From: Bacillota bacterium
GTDB lineage: Bacteria > Bacillota > Clostridia > Peptostreptococcales > Acidaminobacteraceae
Reading direction: 5' to 3'
NCBI GenBank assembly: GCA_024636005.1
Contig: JAGXHV010000032.1
Span: forward strand, 38,201-102,200
Length of the DNA: 64,000 nt
Position 1 is the first letter of the stretch, and each line of letters begins with the position of its first letter. The notes beneath the pieces were generated by a model that saw only the letters and a list, made by a program, of their open reading frames with translations, was not told where the DNA came from and ran no database searches. The translations under genes and the position numbers were made by a program. Below, piece by piece: positions 26,741 to 35,435 of this stretch.

Positions 26741-28528
26741 ATGGGACAACAGATAATAGTTTTTTTAGTCATAGCAGTTGCATTGATTCTGTTTGTTGAT
26801 GGTAGGATAAGATATGACTTTGTTGCGCTTTCAGGGCTTCTGGTATTGGTTGTAACTGGTGTGATAATCCCTGAAGATGCATTTTTTGGTTTTAGCCATC
26901 CCGCAGTCATAACCGTTGCATCGGTATTGGTAATCAGTAGCGCTCTGATCAAGACTGGTGCCATTGATTATTTGGTTGTATTACTTAACCGTAGCACAAA
27001 ACGAATTTCTGTGAAAATCATGGGTCTTATGATCGTAACTGCAACTATTTCTGGCTTTATGAACAATGTTGGAGCACTAGCACTAATCATGCCGATTGCC
27101 ATCAGTGTGGCTAAAGACAGCAAATTGTCGCCTTCGATTTTTTTGATGCCTATTGCATTTGCATCTTTATTGGGTGGCATGATGACAGAAATAGGAACTC
27201 CACCCAACTTGATTATTTCCATATATAGAACAGAAGCAGGTATGGAACCATTTGCTTTTTTCGATTTTGCACCCGTTGGTATTGTGATGGTGATCATTGG
27301 AATCACATATATGACTTTGGTTGGATGGAGATTGATTCCTCATAGACGGACAAGCAAAAACGAACAACTTTTTGATATTGATGAGTATTTGTCAGAAGTC
27401 TTGGTGGCTGAGAATTGTAAAATGATAGGAAAGACTTTGCGCGATTTTTATACAGTTTATAAGCTTGAAATCAACGTTATAGGAATCATTCGAAACGGAC
27501 GGAAAATAATTGCTCCACTTGCAAATGAACAGCTCACTCTGGGTGATATTCTTATTCTCAAGGCAATTCCGACGGAATTGACTGAACTGGTTGAAAAAAC
27601 AGGTATGATGCTCAAGGGAGCAAAGTTGGATGAACTGGGTTCGGGAGGAGAATTTTCAAAAAAGGATTTGGCATTGGTAGAAGTTGTACTTAGGGGAGAT
27701 TCTCCTTTGATTGGAAGAAATGCAGTAGAGACCCAACTGAGAAATAGGTTCAACCTCAACTTGGTTGCAGTATCCAGAAAGGGAACTTCTTCCATAAGGA
27801 GACTAAAGTCATTTAAATTTAGACCAGGTGACATATTGTTGATTCAAGTGCCAGAGAGCATTTTACAAGATACTTACTCAAAACTGCGCTGCTTACCACT
27901 TGCAGGACGTGGGGTTTCATTCACTGCAGGTAAATCCAAGACAAAGCAATATATTGCACTTGGAATATTTGCTTCATCGATCACTTTGACCACACTTGGG
28001 GTTCTACCTGTTCAGATTGCATTTTCAGTTGCTGCACTGTTGATGGTTCTGACTGATATCATCAATCCAAGAGAATTTTATGACGCAATTGAATGGCCAA
28101 CAATTCTAATGCTTGGATCATTGTTGCCAATTGGTGGTGCATTGCAGAGCAGTGGTGGTTCGGATACGATTGCTAACTTTTTGATGCATGTTTCTACGAT
28201 TCTTTCGCCGGCATACACTATTGTAGTACTTATGATTTTAACAATGGTACTTACAAATCTGATTAACAATTCAGCATCTGCGGTACTAATGGCTCCTATC
28301 GCACTCAGTCTTTCTGTCTTCATGGGAGTGTCACCAGATCCGTTGCTTATGAGTGTCTGTGTAGCGTCTTCTTCAGCTTTTTTAACACCAATAGGTCATC
28401 AGTCCAATATGCTCGTTATGGGTCCTGGAGGATATAAATTTACAGATTATTGGAAGGTGGGTCTACCGATTTCACTTTCTGTCATCATTGTAGGAACACC
28501 TTTGATTTTGCGTGTTTGGCCATTTTGA
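26741..28528 (+). CDS. SLC13/DASS-family permease with two internal RCK_C (TrkA-C) domains
   Basis: 595-residue anion symporter-type membrane protein. N-terminal transmembrane block (ALSGLLVLVVTGVI, MNNVGALALIMPIAISV, LGGMMTEIGTPPNLIIS), then a soluble middle of about residues 205-400 with two RCK_C domains (ending LTLGDILILKAIP and FRPGDILLIQVPE). The second transmembrane block follows, with NSASAVLMAPIALS and TPIGHQSNMLVMGPGGY. This split layout is common for bacterial SLC13 proteins related to sulfate or dicarboxylate uptake. RCK_C domains may sense a ligand and gate transport. Start ATG after ggaggtgg. The substrate is not predictable from sequence alone. Confidence 0.9.
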   Translation: MGQQIIVFLVIAVALILFVDGRIRYDFVALSGLLVLVVTGVIIPEDAFFGFSHPAVITVASVLVISSALIKTGAIDYLVVLLNRSTKRISVKIMGLMIVTATISGFMNNVGALALIMPIAISVAKDSKLSPSIFLMPIAFASLLGGMMTEIGTPPNLIISIYRTEAGMEPFAFFDFAPVGIVMVIIGITYMTLVGWRLIPHRRTSKNEQLFDIDEYLSEVLVAENCKMIGKTLRDFYTVYKLEINVIGIIRNGRKIIAPLANEQLTLGDILILKAIPTELTELVEKTGMMLKGAKLDELGSGGEFSKKDLALVEVVLRGDSPLIGRNAVETQLRNRFNLNLVAVSRKGTSSIRRLKSFKFRPGDILLIQVPESILQDTYSKLRCLPLAGRGVSFTAGKSKTKQYIALGIFASSITLTTLGVLPVQIAFSVAALLMVLTDIINPREFYDAIEWPTILMLGSLLPIGGALQSSGGSDTIANFLMHVSTILSPAYTIVVLMILTMVLTNLINNSASAVLMAPIALSLSVFMGVSPDPLLMSVCVASSSAFLTPIGHQSNMLVMGPGGYKFTDYWKVGLPISLSVIIVGTPLILRVWPF

Positions 28529-28555
28529 TTTGAATGCTATAAGGAGATATGAAGA

Positions 28556-29581
28556 ATGAAGCAAATGCGTATTGAAGATTACGGTTTTAAGATCGGAAGG
28601 TATCCAAAAGGAGAGTTGAATAAAATCACAGATGTATACGGGGTCAAAGTAGGTCATTTTACTGTGGACACAGGTAGAAATAAAACTGGCGTGACAGTCA
28701 TTATCCCATGTGAAGACAATCCGTTTGTGACCAAGCTCACTGCAGCCTCGCACATCATTAATGGCTATGGAAAAAGTACAGGTCTGATGCAGATTAATGA
28801 GCTTGGAGTCATAGAAAGCCCTATTTTTTTAACCAACACTCTCAACATAGGACGAGTCCATGATGCTGCGGTTGAACATATGATTATGCGATGTGATAGA
28901 GAAAATCTGGAAATAAAATCATATAATCCTATAGTATGCGAATGCAATGACGCATACTTGAATGATATTGCTCATCGTGTAGTTGGTGCTAAAGAAGTGT
29001 TTTCGGCTTATGATGCAAGTGTTGTCGATTTTACTGAAGGAGATGTCGGTGCTGGCAAGGGAATGTCCTGTCATCAACTTAAAGGTGGTATTGGATCTGC
29101 TTCAAGGATTGTGAGGATAGAGGACATATCCTATACCATCGGTGTGCTTGTACTTTCCAATCATGGATCTTTAGAAGACTTCTTAATCTCTGGACAACCT
29201 TATGGCACTAAGATCAAAGCAATTCAAGACACCGCATGTGAAATTGAGAAAGGTTCAATCATAGTAGTGGTGGCGACAGATTTGCCGCTTTCAGATCGAC
29301 AACTTGGACGTTTGATTAAACGTGTGCCTATTGGTCTTGCTAAAACTGGCTCATATATGGGGCACGGGAGTGGTGAAGTGGCGATTGGGTTTACTACGAA
29401 AAATCGAGTGCCAAGAAAAGGCAATTATAAGATTGATCAGATACAGGATTCAAATTTGGATGGTCCGTTTCATGCTTTAGCTGAGGCAGTTGAAGAAGCT
29501 GTTCTCAATTCTATGATTTGCTCGGATAGAACTGAAGGTTTTGATGGAAATGTCAGGGAGAGTCTGAAGTCATATATATGA
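28556..29581 (+). CDS. P1-family peptidase (DmpA/L-aminopeptidase D-esterase, S58)
   Basis: 341 residues, Ntn-hydrolase-like aminopeptidase that matures by self-cleavage. The Gly-Ser cleavage/active site lies in EKGSIIVVVATDLPLS, where the Ser becomes the N-terminal nucleophile of the small subunit. The N-terminal ITDVYGVKVGHFTV is the usual family start, and the end region GHGSGEVAIGFTT is conserved. Members remove N-terminal residues, often D- or beta-amino acids. Start ATG after aaggagat with 9 nt spacing, 27 nt behind the SLC13 permease, so the two may be co-transcribed. It ends at a repeat/terminator block shared with a convergent lipoprotein gene. Confidence 0.9.
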   Translation: MKQMRIEDYGFKIGRYPKGELNKITDVYGVKVGHFTVDTGRNKTGVTVIIPCEDNPFVTKLTAASHIINGYGKSTGLMQINELGVIESPIFLTNTLNIGRVHDAAVEHMIMRCDRENLEIKSYNPIVCECNDAYLNDIAHRVVGAKEVFSAYDASVVDFTEGDVGAGKGMSCHQLKGGIGSASRIVRIEDISYTIGVLVLSNHGSLEDFLISGQPYGTKIKAIQDTACEIEKGSIIVVVATDLPLSDRQLGRLIKRVPIGLAKTGSYMGHGSGEVAIGFTTKNRVPRKGNYKIDQIQDSNLDGPFHALAEAVEEAVLNSMICSDRTEGFDGNVRESLKSYI

Positions 29582-29606
29582 ATTTATGGATTGTAAGATG
29601 AACAGT

Positions 29607-29646
29607 GACGCTAATAAGTTTCCACCGGAAACTTAACTACGCGAAA
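29607..29646 (+). repeat. Dispersed intergenic hairpin repeat, copy 2
   Basis: Same core as copy 1 with loop ACC instead of TTC. The sequence 5' of GACGC differs from the other copies (aacagt instead of ctga). It runs directly into a terminator stem. Confidence 0.85.
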
Positions 29647-29680
29647 AAGATAAGGGCGCTACGCGCCCTTATCTTTTTTT
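29645..29680 (+). terminator. Bidirectional Rho-independent terminator
   Basis: AAAGATAAGGGCGC, loop TA, GCGCCCTTATCTTT plus T-run, between convergent genes; the T-run reaches the stop codon of the 29679 gene. Confidence 0.9.
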
Positions 29681-30632
29681 ATTCAACAGTCAAATCGCCA
29701 ATATTGACACTAGCTTTGATTGAGATATTACCACCCTTGGTAGATGTATTGAAAAGATAAGTATCGTTTTTAACTGTGTAATCATCAAATTTGATGTCGA
29801 CATTAGATGTGAATTCGTTGGATTCAGTAGTCAATTCGACAGGTGAGTTCTTAGGCAATTTGAGGTTGAGCTCACCTGTATTGGATGTAAGAACTGCTTT
29901 GATGTCTTTATCAAAATCACCAATGAATTCATAGGTTAATTCGCCTACGTGTGATTCACCTTTAATGGACAACTTTTCACCATAGTCACCATCCAGTGTT
30001 ACGCTGTTGGAACCTACATCAGTCAATGTCTCTAGAGTATGTAAATTCGGAAAGTTTCCATTCATTTCTAGTACAATATCTCCAACATTACTGGATAATT
30101 CTATCTCCTCCAGTTGATCATGATCGTCTGAAAGAGTGATATCAAGTGCGCCGACATCGAGATTTGATCTAATGTTCTCAAAACTTAACTGCTCACCTTT
30201 GATGCTCAAATCACCTACATTGAGGTTCACCTGTAAATCAGTGAGTAATGTTTCGGGTATGAAAATCTCAGTTTGACTATTTTGAGTGCCAACATTGATC
30301 TTTCGATCTGGATCATTCTTAAATGTCAACGTTATGGTTTTACTTTTTTCAGAGACTTCCATTTCAGCCAAAAGATCTTTTCTATTGGCAATCTGCTGAT
30401 AAATCAGTTCATCACTATCTGAAGAACTGATTTTCACTCCGGAAACGGTGAGGTCGACTTCAAGGACCAATTTGTCATATTTACCAAGATCTTCTTTGTA
30501 TTCCACTTGTTCCTTCATATCAGGTAAAGCATCTTTAAAAAAATCCTTATCTCCAAATTGGATACCATTTGAGCAACCCGTGAAAAATAGAACCAGAATC
30601 AGTCCCACAACTATTTTATAATACTTTTTCAT
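29679..30632 (-). CDS. Lipoprotein with DUF4097-like beta-repeat domain
   Basis: 317 residues. Lipobox FFTGC places the lipid-modified Cys at residue 20. The mature part has recurring short beta-strand units with the pattern NVGDLSIKG, SNVGDIVLE, SHVGELTYEF, NTGELNLKLP, NIGDLTVE, typical of the DUF4097 putative adhesin fold (a right-handed beta helix-like ladder). It has no catalytic residues; the role at the cell surface is unknown. The track start at 30653 is replaced by the ATG at 30632, which follows caggagg. It is next to, but probably separate from, the antiporter gene upstream on the same strand (85-nt gap). Confidence 0.75.
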   Translation of the reverse strand: MKKYYKIVVGLILVLFFTGCSNGIQFGDKDFFKDALPDMKEQVEYKEDLGKYDKLVLEVDLTVSGVKISSSDSDELIYQQIANRKDLLAEMEVSEKSKTITLTFKNDPDRKINVGTQNSQTEIFIPETLLTDLQVNLNVGDLSIKGEQLSFENIRSNLDVGALDITLSDDHDQLEEIELSSNVGDIVLEMNGNFPNLHTLETLTDVGSNSVTLDGDYGEKLSIKGESHVGELTYEFIGDFDKDIKAVLTSNTGELNLKLPKNSPVELTTESNEFTSNVDIKFDDYTVKNDTYLFNTSTKGGNISIKASVNIGDLTVE

Positions 30633-30717
30633 AAGAGCCTCCTGTTTCTTCAATATGGATTAGTGTAACACCTTATTGTTAATATTGGATTAAAGCTTGC
30701 TTAATATTAAATATCAA

Positions 30718-31905
30718 TCAGGGGGATGACTTCACAGAAAGAAATCTGGTGTAAGTGTTATCCATTCCAATTGCTCCAAGTGGTGCCGTAATCATAATAG
30801 CCAAAACAGCTACGGTCAGAATTGTGTTGCCTGATTCTACTCCTGCAGTCAATGGAATTGCACCTATTGCTGCTTGAACGGTCGCCTTAGGGACATATGA
30901 TATGGCGCAGAACAGTTTCTCTTTGAAATTGAGATTGGTTTTGATGAGACTGACATATACGCCAACAATTCTGAGCGATAACGCTGAGAAAATGAGTAAA
31001 ACAGACATGAATCCGGCACCTGCCAAATAACTGATGTCGACAGCTGCACCGACGAGCACGAATAGCATGAGTTCTGCGCCTACCCAAATTTTTGAAAATT
31101 TCCCCATGATTCTTTTGGCCAGCACAGGATATGTCTTCAGGACAGTCGCCCCGAGTGCCATTACCGCCAAAAGACCAGACATAGGAAAATAGGGTTCCAA
31201 AAAATTATCAAGAGACACAAAGATGAAAGATGTACTGATTATGATTAGTACTTTGATGGTATCCCTGATGTGTAGTGACTTAAAAACACGAACAAGCACT
31301 AGACCTGTTATAATCCCTAAGAGCATGCCAGAGAGTATTGAAATCGGTACAGACAGTAAAGTCATCACTGTGAAATCACCGCCACCATACATCCCTAGAA
31401 ATGCAGTGAAAAGAACGATGACATAGATGTCATCCACAGAAGCGCCTGCCATTATGAGTTGAGGGATATTCTTATCTTTGCCATGACCACTTTCCATAAG
31501 GTGGATCATTCTAGGGACAATTATGGCAGGGGATACTGCAGCTAGAACGGTACCCATGATTGCTGCTTCAAGGTAGGATACATTCAGGAAGATTGGAGCC
31601 AGTATGGTGACCGCAAATATTTCGAGTGTAGCCGGAACAAAACACATCAAGATTGCCGGTCTTCCAACTTTTCTCAAATCATTGAGGTCTATAGTAAGTC
31701 CTGCCCTTGTGAGAATGACAATAAGTGAGATTTCTCTAAGATCTGCGGAGATATTCAAAATATCATTTGAGATCAAGTCCAAAAGATGGGGGCCAAGAAG
31801 AATACCAGTGAGGATCATACCAATCAGACCTGGAATTTTGAGTTTGTTGAAGATGCCACTTAAACTGAAACCAATAATTAATATAAGAGCAAGACTGAAT
31901 AACAT
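30718..31905 (-). CDS. Cation:proton antiporter (CPA family)
   Basis: 395-residue membrane protein with about 12 hydrophobic segments of the Na+/H+ exchanger domain. Typical stretches are GLIGMILTGILLGPHLL, ILTRAGLTIDL, AVSPAIIVPRM and ASVDDIYVIVLF; the paired SVDD in the fifth to sixth helix is the likely ion-binding aspartate motif. There is no cytoplasmic RCK or TrkA tail. The ORF track gives 418 residues, but caggaggca precedes the ATG at 31905, so the first 23 residues are not translated. It is divergent from the MFS gene, and a role in sodium or pH balance is expected. Confidence 0.88.
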   Translation of the reverse strand: MLFSLALILIIGFSLSGIFNKLKIPGLIGMILTGILLGPHLLDLISNDILNISADLREISLIVILTRAGLTIDLNDLRKVGRPAILMCFVPATLEIFAVTILAPIFLNVSYLEAAIMGTVLAAVSPAIIVPRMIHLMESGHGKDKNIPQLIMAGASVDDIYVIVLFTAFLGMYGGGDFTVMTLLSVPISILSGMLLGIITGLVLVRVFKSLHIRDTIKVLIIISTSFIFVSLDNFLEPYFPMSGLLAVMALGATVLKTYPVLAKRIMGKFSKIWVGAELMLFVLVGAAVDISYLAGAGFMSVLLIFSALSLRIVGVYVSLIKTNLNFKEKLFCAISYVPKATVQAAIGAIPLTAGVESGNTILTVAVLAIMITAPLGAIGMDNTYTRFLSVKSSP

Positions 31906-31998
31906 ATATGTATGCCTCCTGATTTGATATAATAAAATCGAGCTAAGAATAACATATAAAATGACGAAATACAATACTTTCAGGATGGTGAAATATTT

Positions 31999-33186
31999 AT
32001 GGTTACCTTTATTCTATTGATTATTATTTATTTGGCTTTCATCAGTCTTGGTCTCCCAGATGCTCTGCTTGGTGTCACATGGCCAATGATTAGATCGGAG
32101 TGGTTTCTGAGACTGGATGCTGCGGGTATAATCTCCATAGTGGTTACAGTGGGAACAATCAGCAGCAGTTTGCTCAGCGGACGTTTGATCAGACGCTTTG
32201 GTGAAGGCAAAATCACTTTTTTCAGTGGGTTGATGACCGGTACAGCATTGCTCGGATTTGCATACGCACCTTCTTACATCTGGTTTGTGTTATTGGCACT
32301 TCCGCTTGGTTTTGGCGCCGGTTCTGTCGATACTGCACTCAACCACTATGTCGCACTTCATTTCAAGGCGCATCATATGAATTGGCTGCATTCCTTTTGG
32401 GGCGTTGGTGCGACGTCAGGTCCCATACTGATGTCCATAATTCTAAAACAGACGGGTTCGTGGAGAATGGGGTATCAAAGTGTAGCCCTGATTCAGCTGG
32501 GACTAGCCGTAATACTGTTTCTCAGCTTGCCACTTTGGAAAAAGCATGCTGAAATGACCAGTGTAAGAGCAGATGTTGACAGTGTTGAAAATGAATTAGA
32601 ATCAGGTCAACAATTGCGGATCATTGAGGCACTTAAAATCAAAGGCGTTCCTTATGCTGTTTTGATATTCATGACTTATTGCGCTGTAGAATTTTCAGTA
32701 GGTCTATGGGGGAGCAGTTATTTGGTACAAATGAAAGGAATTCCTCTTGAAATCGCGGCAAGATGGGTGGCTTTTTACTTTGGTGGCATTACATTTGGCC
32801 GTCTTATATCTGGGTTTATCTCTTTCAAATTATCAAACGAAAAAATGATTTTATTTGGTATAATTATTGCACTTTCAGGTGCAGTTCTGTTGATATCAAA
32901 TTTCAGTAATACACTTGTTATGATCGCTTTTGTTTTACTTGGACTTGGATTTGCTCCAATTTTCCCCTCAATGATCCATGAAACCCCAATTCGGTTTGGC
33001 AGGGTTAAAGCGCAATCCATCATAGGAATCCAAATGGCTTCAGCATATATTGGAATCGCTTTATTTCCACCTATATTGGGATTAATGATGGAAGTGTTGG
33101 GCATGATGATGTTTCCAGTATTCATCTTTTTGTGTATAGTATTGCTTCTATATTTCACTTACAGATTAAATCATTCAAGGGTTTGA
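31999..33186 (+). CDS. Major facilitator superfamily transporter
   Basis: 395 residues, 12 predicted membrane segments. The loop 2-3 motif region reads GRLIRRFGEGKITF, and the second half starts with AVEFSVGLWGSSYLV. The pattern ISLGLPDALLGVTWPMIR at the N terminus and GAGSVDTALNHYVALH resembles the FucP/YbjJ-like sugar-transporter branch of the family. Start ATG after aggatggtg. No neighbouring metabolic genes suggest the substrate; the next gene encodes a SOUL-type protein 59 nt away. Confidence 0.88.
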   Translation: MVTFILLIIIYLAFISLGLPDALLGVTWPMIRSEWFLRLDAAGIISIVVTVGTISSSLLSGRLIRRFGEGKITFFSGLMTGTALLGFAYAPSYIWFVLLALPLGFGAGSVDTALNHYVALHFKAHHMNWLHSFWGVGATSGPILMSIILKQTGSWRMGYQSVALIQLGLAVILFLSLPLWKKHAEMTSVRADVDSVENELESGQQLRIIEALKIKGVPYAVLIFMTYCAVEFSVGLWGSSYLVQMKGIPLEIAARWVAFYFGGITFGRLISGFISFKLSNEKMILFGIIIALSGAVLLISNFSNTLVMIAFVLLGLGFAPIFPSMIHETPIRFGRVKAQSIIGIQMASAYIGIALFPPILGLMMEVLGMMMFPVFIFLCIVLLLYFTYRLNHSRV

Positions 33187-33245
33187 AATCCTTGAATAAG
33201 GATATATTAATGAGTATATGATTAACAGGAAAGAAGTGATTGTTT

Positions 33246-33758
33246 ATGGGAAAATATGAAACACCTGATTACACTGTAAATTACAAAGAGGACGAGTTTG
33301 AGATCCGGGAGTATTCTGATTTTTATATTGTAGAATATCAAAATGAAAAAGACAAATACAGTGACAATGGTTTCGGAACGCTGTTCAAGTACATCAGTCA
33401 AGACAATACCGACAACCTGAAAATGAAAATGACGATACCAGTCATTGAAGAAATTAAAAATGAAGGTCAGACCATAGCATTTGTTGTACCGAGTGCAAAT
33501 CTCGACAATATTCCAAAGCCCAATGATCCTTCATTGAATATCAAGAAATTTGAAAAGGGTACTTTTGCAGTCATAAGATACAGTGGAACGTCTGGTGAAG
33601 CGAAAGAACAAAAAATGATGGGACTTTTGGAGTCTTGGATAGGCGAACATAAGTACCTGAAACAATCCAATTTTATGCTGGCCTTCTACAATCCACCGTT
33701 TATGCCACCGATGTTCAGACGTAATGAAATCATGGTTAGGGTTTCCCAAATCGAATAG
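33246..33758 (+). CDS. SOUL/HBP-type heme-binding family protein
   Basis: About 170 residues, SOUL domain over nearly the full length: the N-terminal YETPDYTVNYKEDEFEIREY, KMKMTIPVIEE (the canonical TxPV motif) and FMLAFYNPPFMPPMFRRNEIMV at the end. Family proteins bind tetrapyrroles or other hydrophobic ligands; the bacterial role is not known. The alternative TTG start at 33240 would add two residues; I took the ATG with the aagaagtga sequence upstream. It is followed by a duplicated terminator and fold-back element. Confidence 0.85.
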   Translation: MGKYETPDYTVNYKEDEFEIREYSDFYIVEYQNEKDKYSDNGFGTLFKYISQDNTDNLKMKMTIPVIEEIKNEGQTIAFVVPSANLDNIPKPNDPSLNIKKFEKGTFAVIRYSGTSGEAKEQKMMGLLESWIGEHKYLKQSNFMLAFYNPPFMPPMFRRNEIMVRVSQIE

Positions 33759-33765
33759 TGAATCA

Positions 33766-33971
33766 GAAAACGCCAAAGTGAATTTGGCGTTTTCAGACTG
33801 TAGACAAACGTCCAAATCCATCGTTACTGGATAAAATCCAGTTCAGTTACGACGCTATAGGTCGCGCCTTCACTGGATTTTATCCGTGCCTTGACTTTGA
33901 ACGTTTACTACAGCCTACAGTTTGATGACTTTATCATCACCCTGAAAACGCCAAAGTGAATTTGGCGTTTT
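33766..33971 (+). repeat. Fold-back element (about 150 bp) between two identical 28-bp terminator copies
   Basis: A 28-bp palindromic terminator (GAAAACGCC...GGCGTTTT) occurs identically at 33766-33793 and 33944-33971. Between them lies a long imperfect inverted repeat, CTGTAG...ACGT (33798) against ACGTTTACTACAG (ending 33913), with nested GGATAAAATCCAG/CTGGATTTTATCC arms. Both terminators end the SOUL gene and the convergent HAAS gene. Confidence 0.8.
33921..33944 (+). repeat. 24-bp hairpin repeat, copy 1
   Basis: TTTGATGACTTTATCATCAC and four more bases, matching 22 of 24 bases at 45831-45854. The TGATGA/TCATCA stem is directly followed by a terminator in both cases. Confidence 0.7.
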
Positions 33972-33978
33972 TTAAATA

Positions 33979-34941
33979 TTACTTTGATCTGGTTTTTAAA
34001 AGTACCCGCAAATGTCCGAAGATATCAAATGCGACAATAATGATCACCACAGCAAGTGTTATGTTCAGACTGAGATCCAACACTGTTGAAAGTACAATGC
34101 TTTCATCTTTAAGAACGCTGTCGATAGCCGAAAAATTCCAAAAACCTGGAGTCATAATCAATTTTGCGAATATACCAACACCGATTATATCTATGGCAAT
34201 AGAGATAATCCGTGTAATGGATTGCCATTGTTTCTTTATAAGTAGATATAAATTTAAAATGAGATTTGAAACAATAGCGAAGTTGATCCAGATGAGAAAT
34301 GGCTTGAAAAGTTCCATGTTCAGTACGGGAATCACTTCGTTTTCACGTAATGCAATTACTAGAGCAGGTGTGGCTTGATTGATAGCGACTAAAAAAAAGC
34401 AAATGAATATGGATTCCAGAATAATATCCAAAAATTTGATTTTTTGGTGTGCTTCAGGAGCATTTTCAATGACTTTGAGAGACCAATCTCCAGTGATTGT
34501 TTCTTGTTCGCCAGGGCTGTAGTGCTGAATCAATACAAAGATCAAAGTGACTGTACCAATCGCTGAAAGTGAAGACTGCCAAATACTAGCGATGACTTTT
34601 ATAAAAAATTGTATCCCGTCCTTTGAATCTGGAAGCGTAATCATATTTGCTATTGTAAGACCAATGGCGATACCAATCAGAGCGATTTTAAGCACCAACC
34701 AATAGGTATCAATATAGGCTGGACCAATTAAACATCTGGGTCCCTCCATGTAGGCTTCAGCAACTTTCTTCGGATGGCCCATGGAACGGATTGCCATTTC
34801 AATTTCTGAATCAGTGTACTCTTTCTTACCAAAATTTTCTTCTAGGAAACCATACAAATTGGCTTTAATTTCTTCTAAAACATCACCTCGCTGTGTAGGT
34901 GAAATATATTTTCCTATAGTATAAAGATAGTTATTAATCAT
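33979..34941 (-). CDS. HAAS-domain (DUF1700-like) membrane protein
   Basis: 320 residues. The N terminus (YISPTQRGDVLEEIKANLYGFLEE ... AIRSMGHPKKVAEAYM, residues about 9-65) is the HAAS helical domain, found in membrane proteins encoded beside PadR regulators. It is followed by about six hydrophobic segments. It overlaps the padR-like gene by 4 nt (ATGA), so both form one operon controlled by PadR. Its task is not established; HAAS proteins are thought to act as signalling or anti-regulator partners of PadR-type systems. No enzymatic motif is visible. Confidence 0.85.
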   Translation of the reverse strand: MINNYLYTIGKYISPTQRGDVLEEIKANLYGFLEENFGKKEYTDSEIEMAIRSMGHPKKVAEAYMEGPRCLIGPAYIDTYWLVLKIALIGIAIGLTIANMITLPDSKDGIQFFIKVIASIWQSSLSAIGTVTLIFVLIQHYSPGEQETITGDWSLKVIENAPEAHQKIKFLDIILESIFICFFLVAINQATPALVIALRENEVIPVLNMELFKPFLIWINFAIVSNLILNLYLLIKKQWQSITRIISIAIDIIGVGIFAKLIMTPGFWNFSAIDSVLKDESIVLSTVLDLSLNITLAVVIIIVAFDIFGHLRVLLKTRSK

Positions 34942-35279
34942 TTCAAACCTCCAATTAATTTTGACATGGTCACATCAAGTGACTGCCATTCTTTGATCAA
35001 TACATCCCTTACCTCATGTCCAAGCGTACTAATCTTATAATATCTTCTGGGTCTATTTTCTTCAACTTGCCAAATAGAATCTAGAAGTCCTTGTTTCTCA
35101 AGCCTACGCATAAGTGGGTAAAGTGTATTTTGTTCAATAACCATATCTTTTTCACTGAGTGCTTGAATCAGAGAATATCCATATTGAGGTTGGTCCATCT
35201 GTGTTAAGACTGCCAAAACCAAAGTACCTCGCTTCATTTCTTGTTGAATATTAAGAACAATTTTTTCAGTTTCACTCAT
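34938..35279 (-). CDS. PadR-family transcriptional regulator
   Basis: 113 residues. Winged helix of the PadR type: LVLAVLTQMDQPQYGYSLIQ (helices 1-2) and EQNTLYPLMRRLEKQGLL (recognition helix and wing), ending SLDVTMSKLIGGLK. It is short, like the s1 PadR subfamily without a long C-terminal domain. The ATG at 35279 follows aaaggagttga; the longer track start lies upstream of the promoter and is rejected. It is expected to repress its own operon with the HAAS protein. Confidence 0.9.
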   Translation of the reverse strand: MSETEKIVLNIQQEMKRGTLVLAVLTQMDQPQYGYSLIQALSEKDMVIEQNTLYPLMRRLEKQGLLDSIWQVEENRPRRYYKISTLGHEVRDVLIKEWQSLDVTMSKLIGGLK

Positions 35280-35300
35280 ATAATCAACTCCTTTGATTAC

Positions 35301-35330
35301 ATTATAGTGTATGACACACAGTATTGTCAA
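35301..35330 (-). promoter_or_regulatory. Consensus promoter of the padR-HAAS operon with internal inverted repeat
   Basis: On the minus strand TTGACA, 18-bp spacer, TATAAT. The spacer contains GTGTGTCATACAC (GTGT-N5-ACAC), placed where PadR binding would block RNA polymerase. Confidence 0.75.
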
Positions 35331-35350
35331 GATAAAATACATTTATTTTC

Positions 35351-35379
35351 TTGAGAGTCACAAAAAAATAGTGTAGACT
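35351..35379 (+). promoter_or_regulatory. Promoter of the tldD-tldE operon
   Basis: TTGAGA, 17-bp spacer, TAGACT, 57 nt before the tldD start. It diverges from the padR promoter. Confidence 0.5.
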
Positions 35380-35435
35380 AAAATATGAAGGGTCACGAAA
35401 TAATCAAAATGAATGTAAATGAATTGGAGGGCAAC

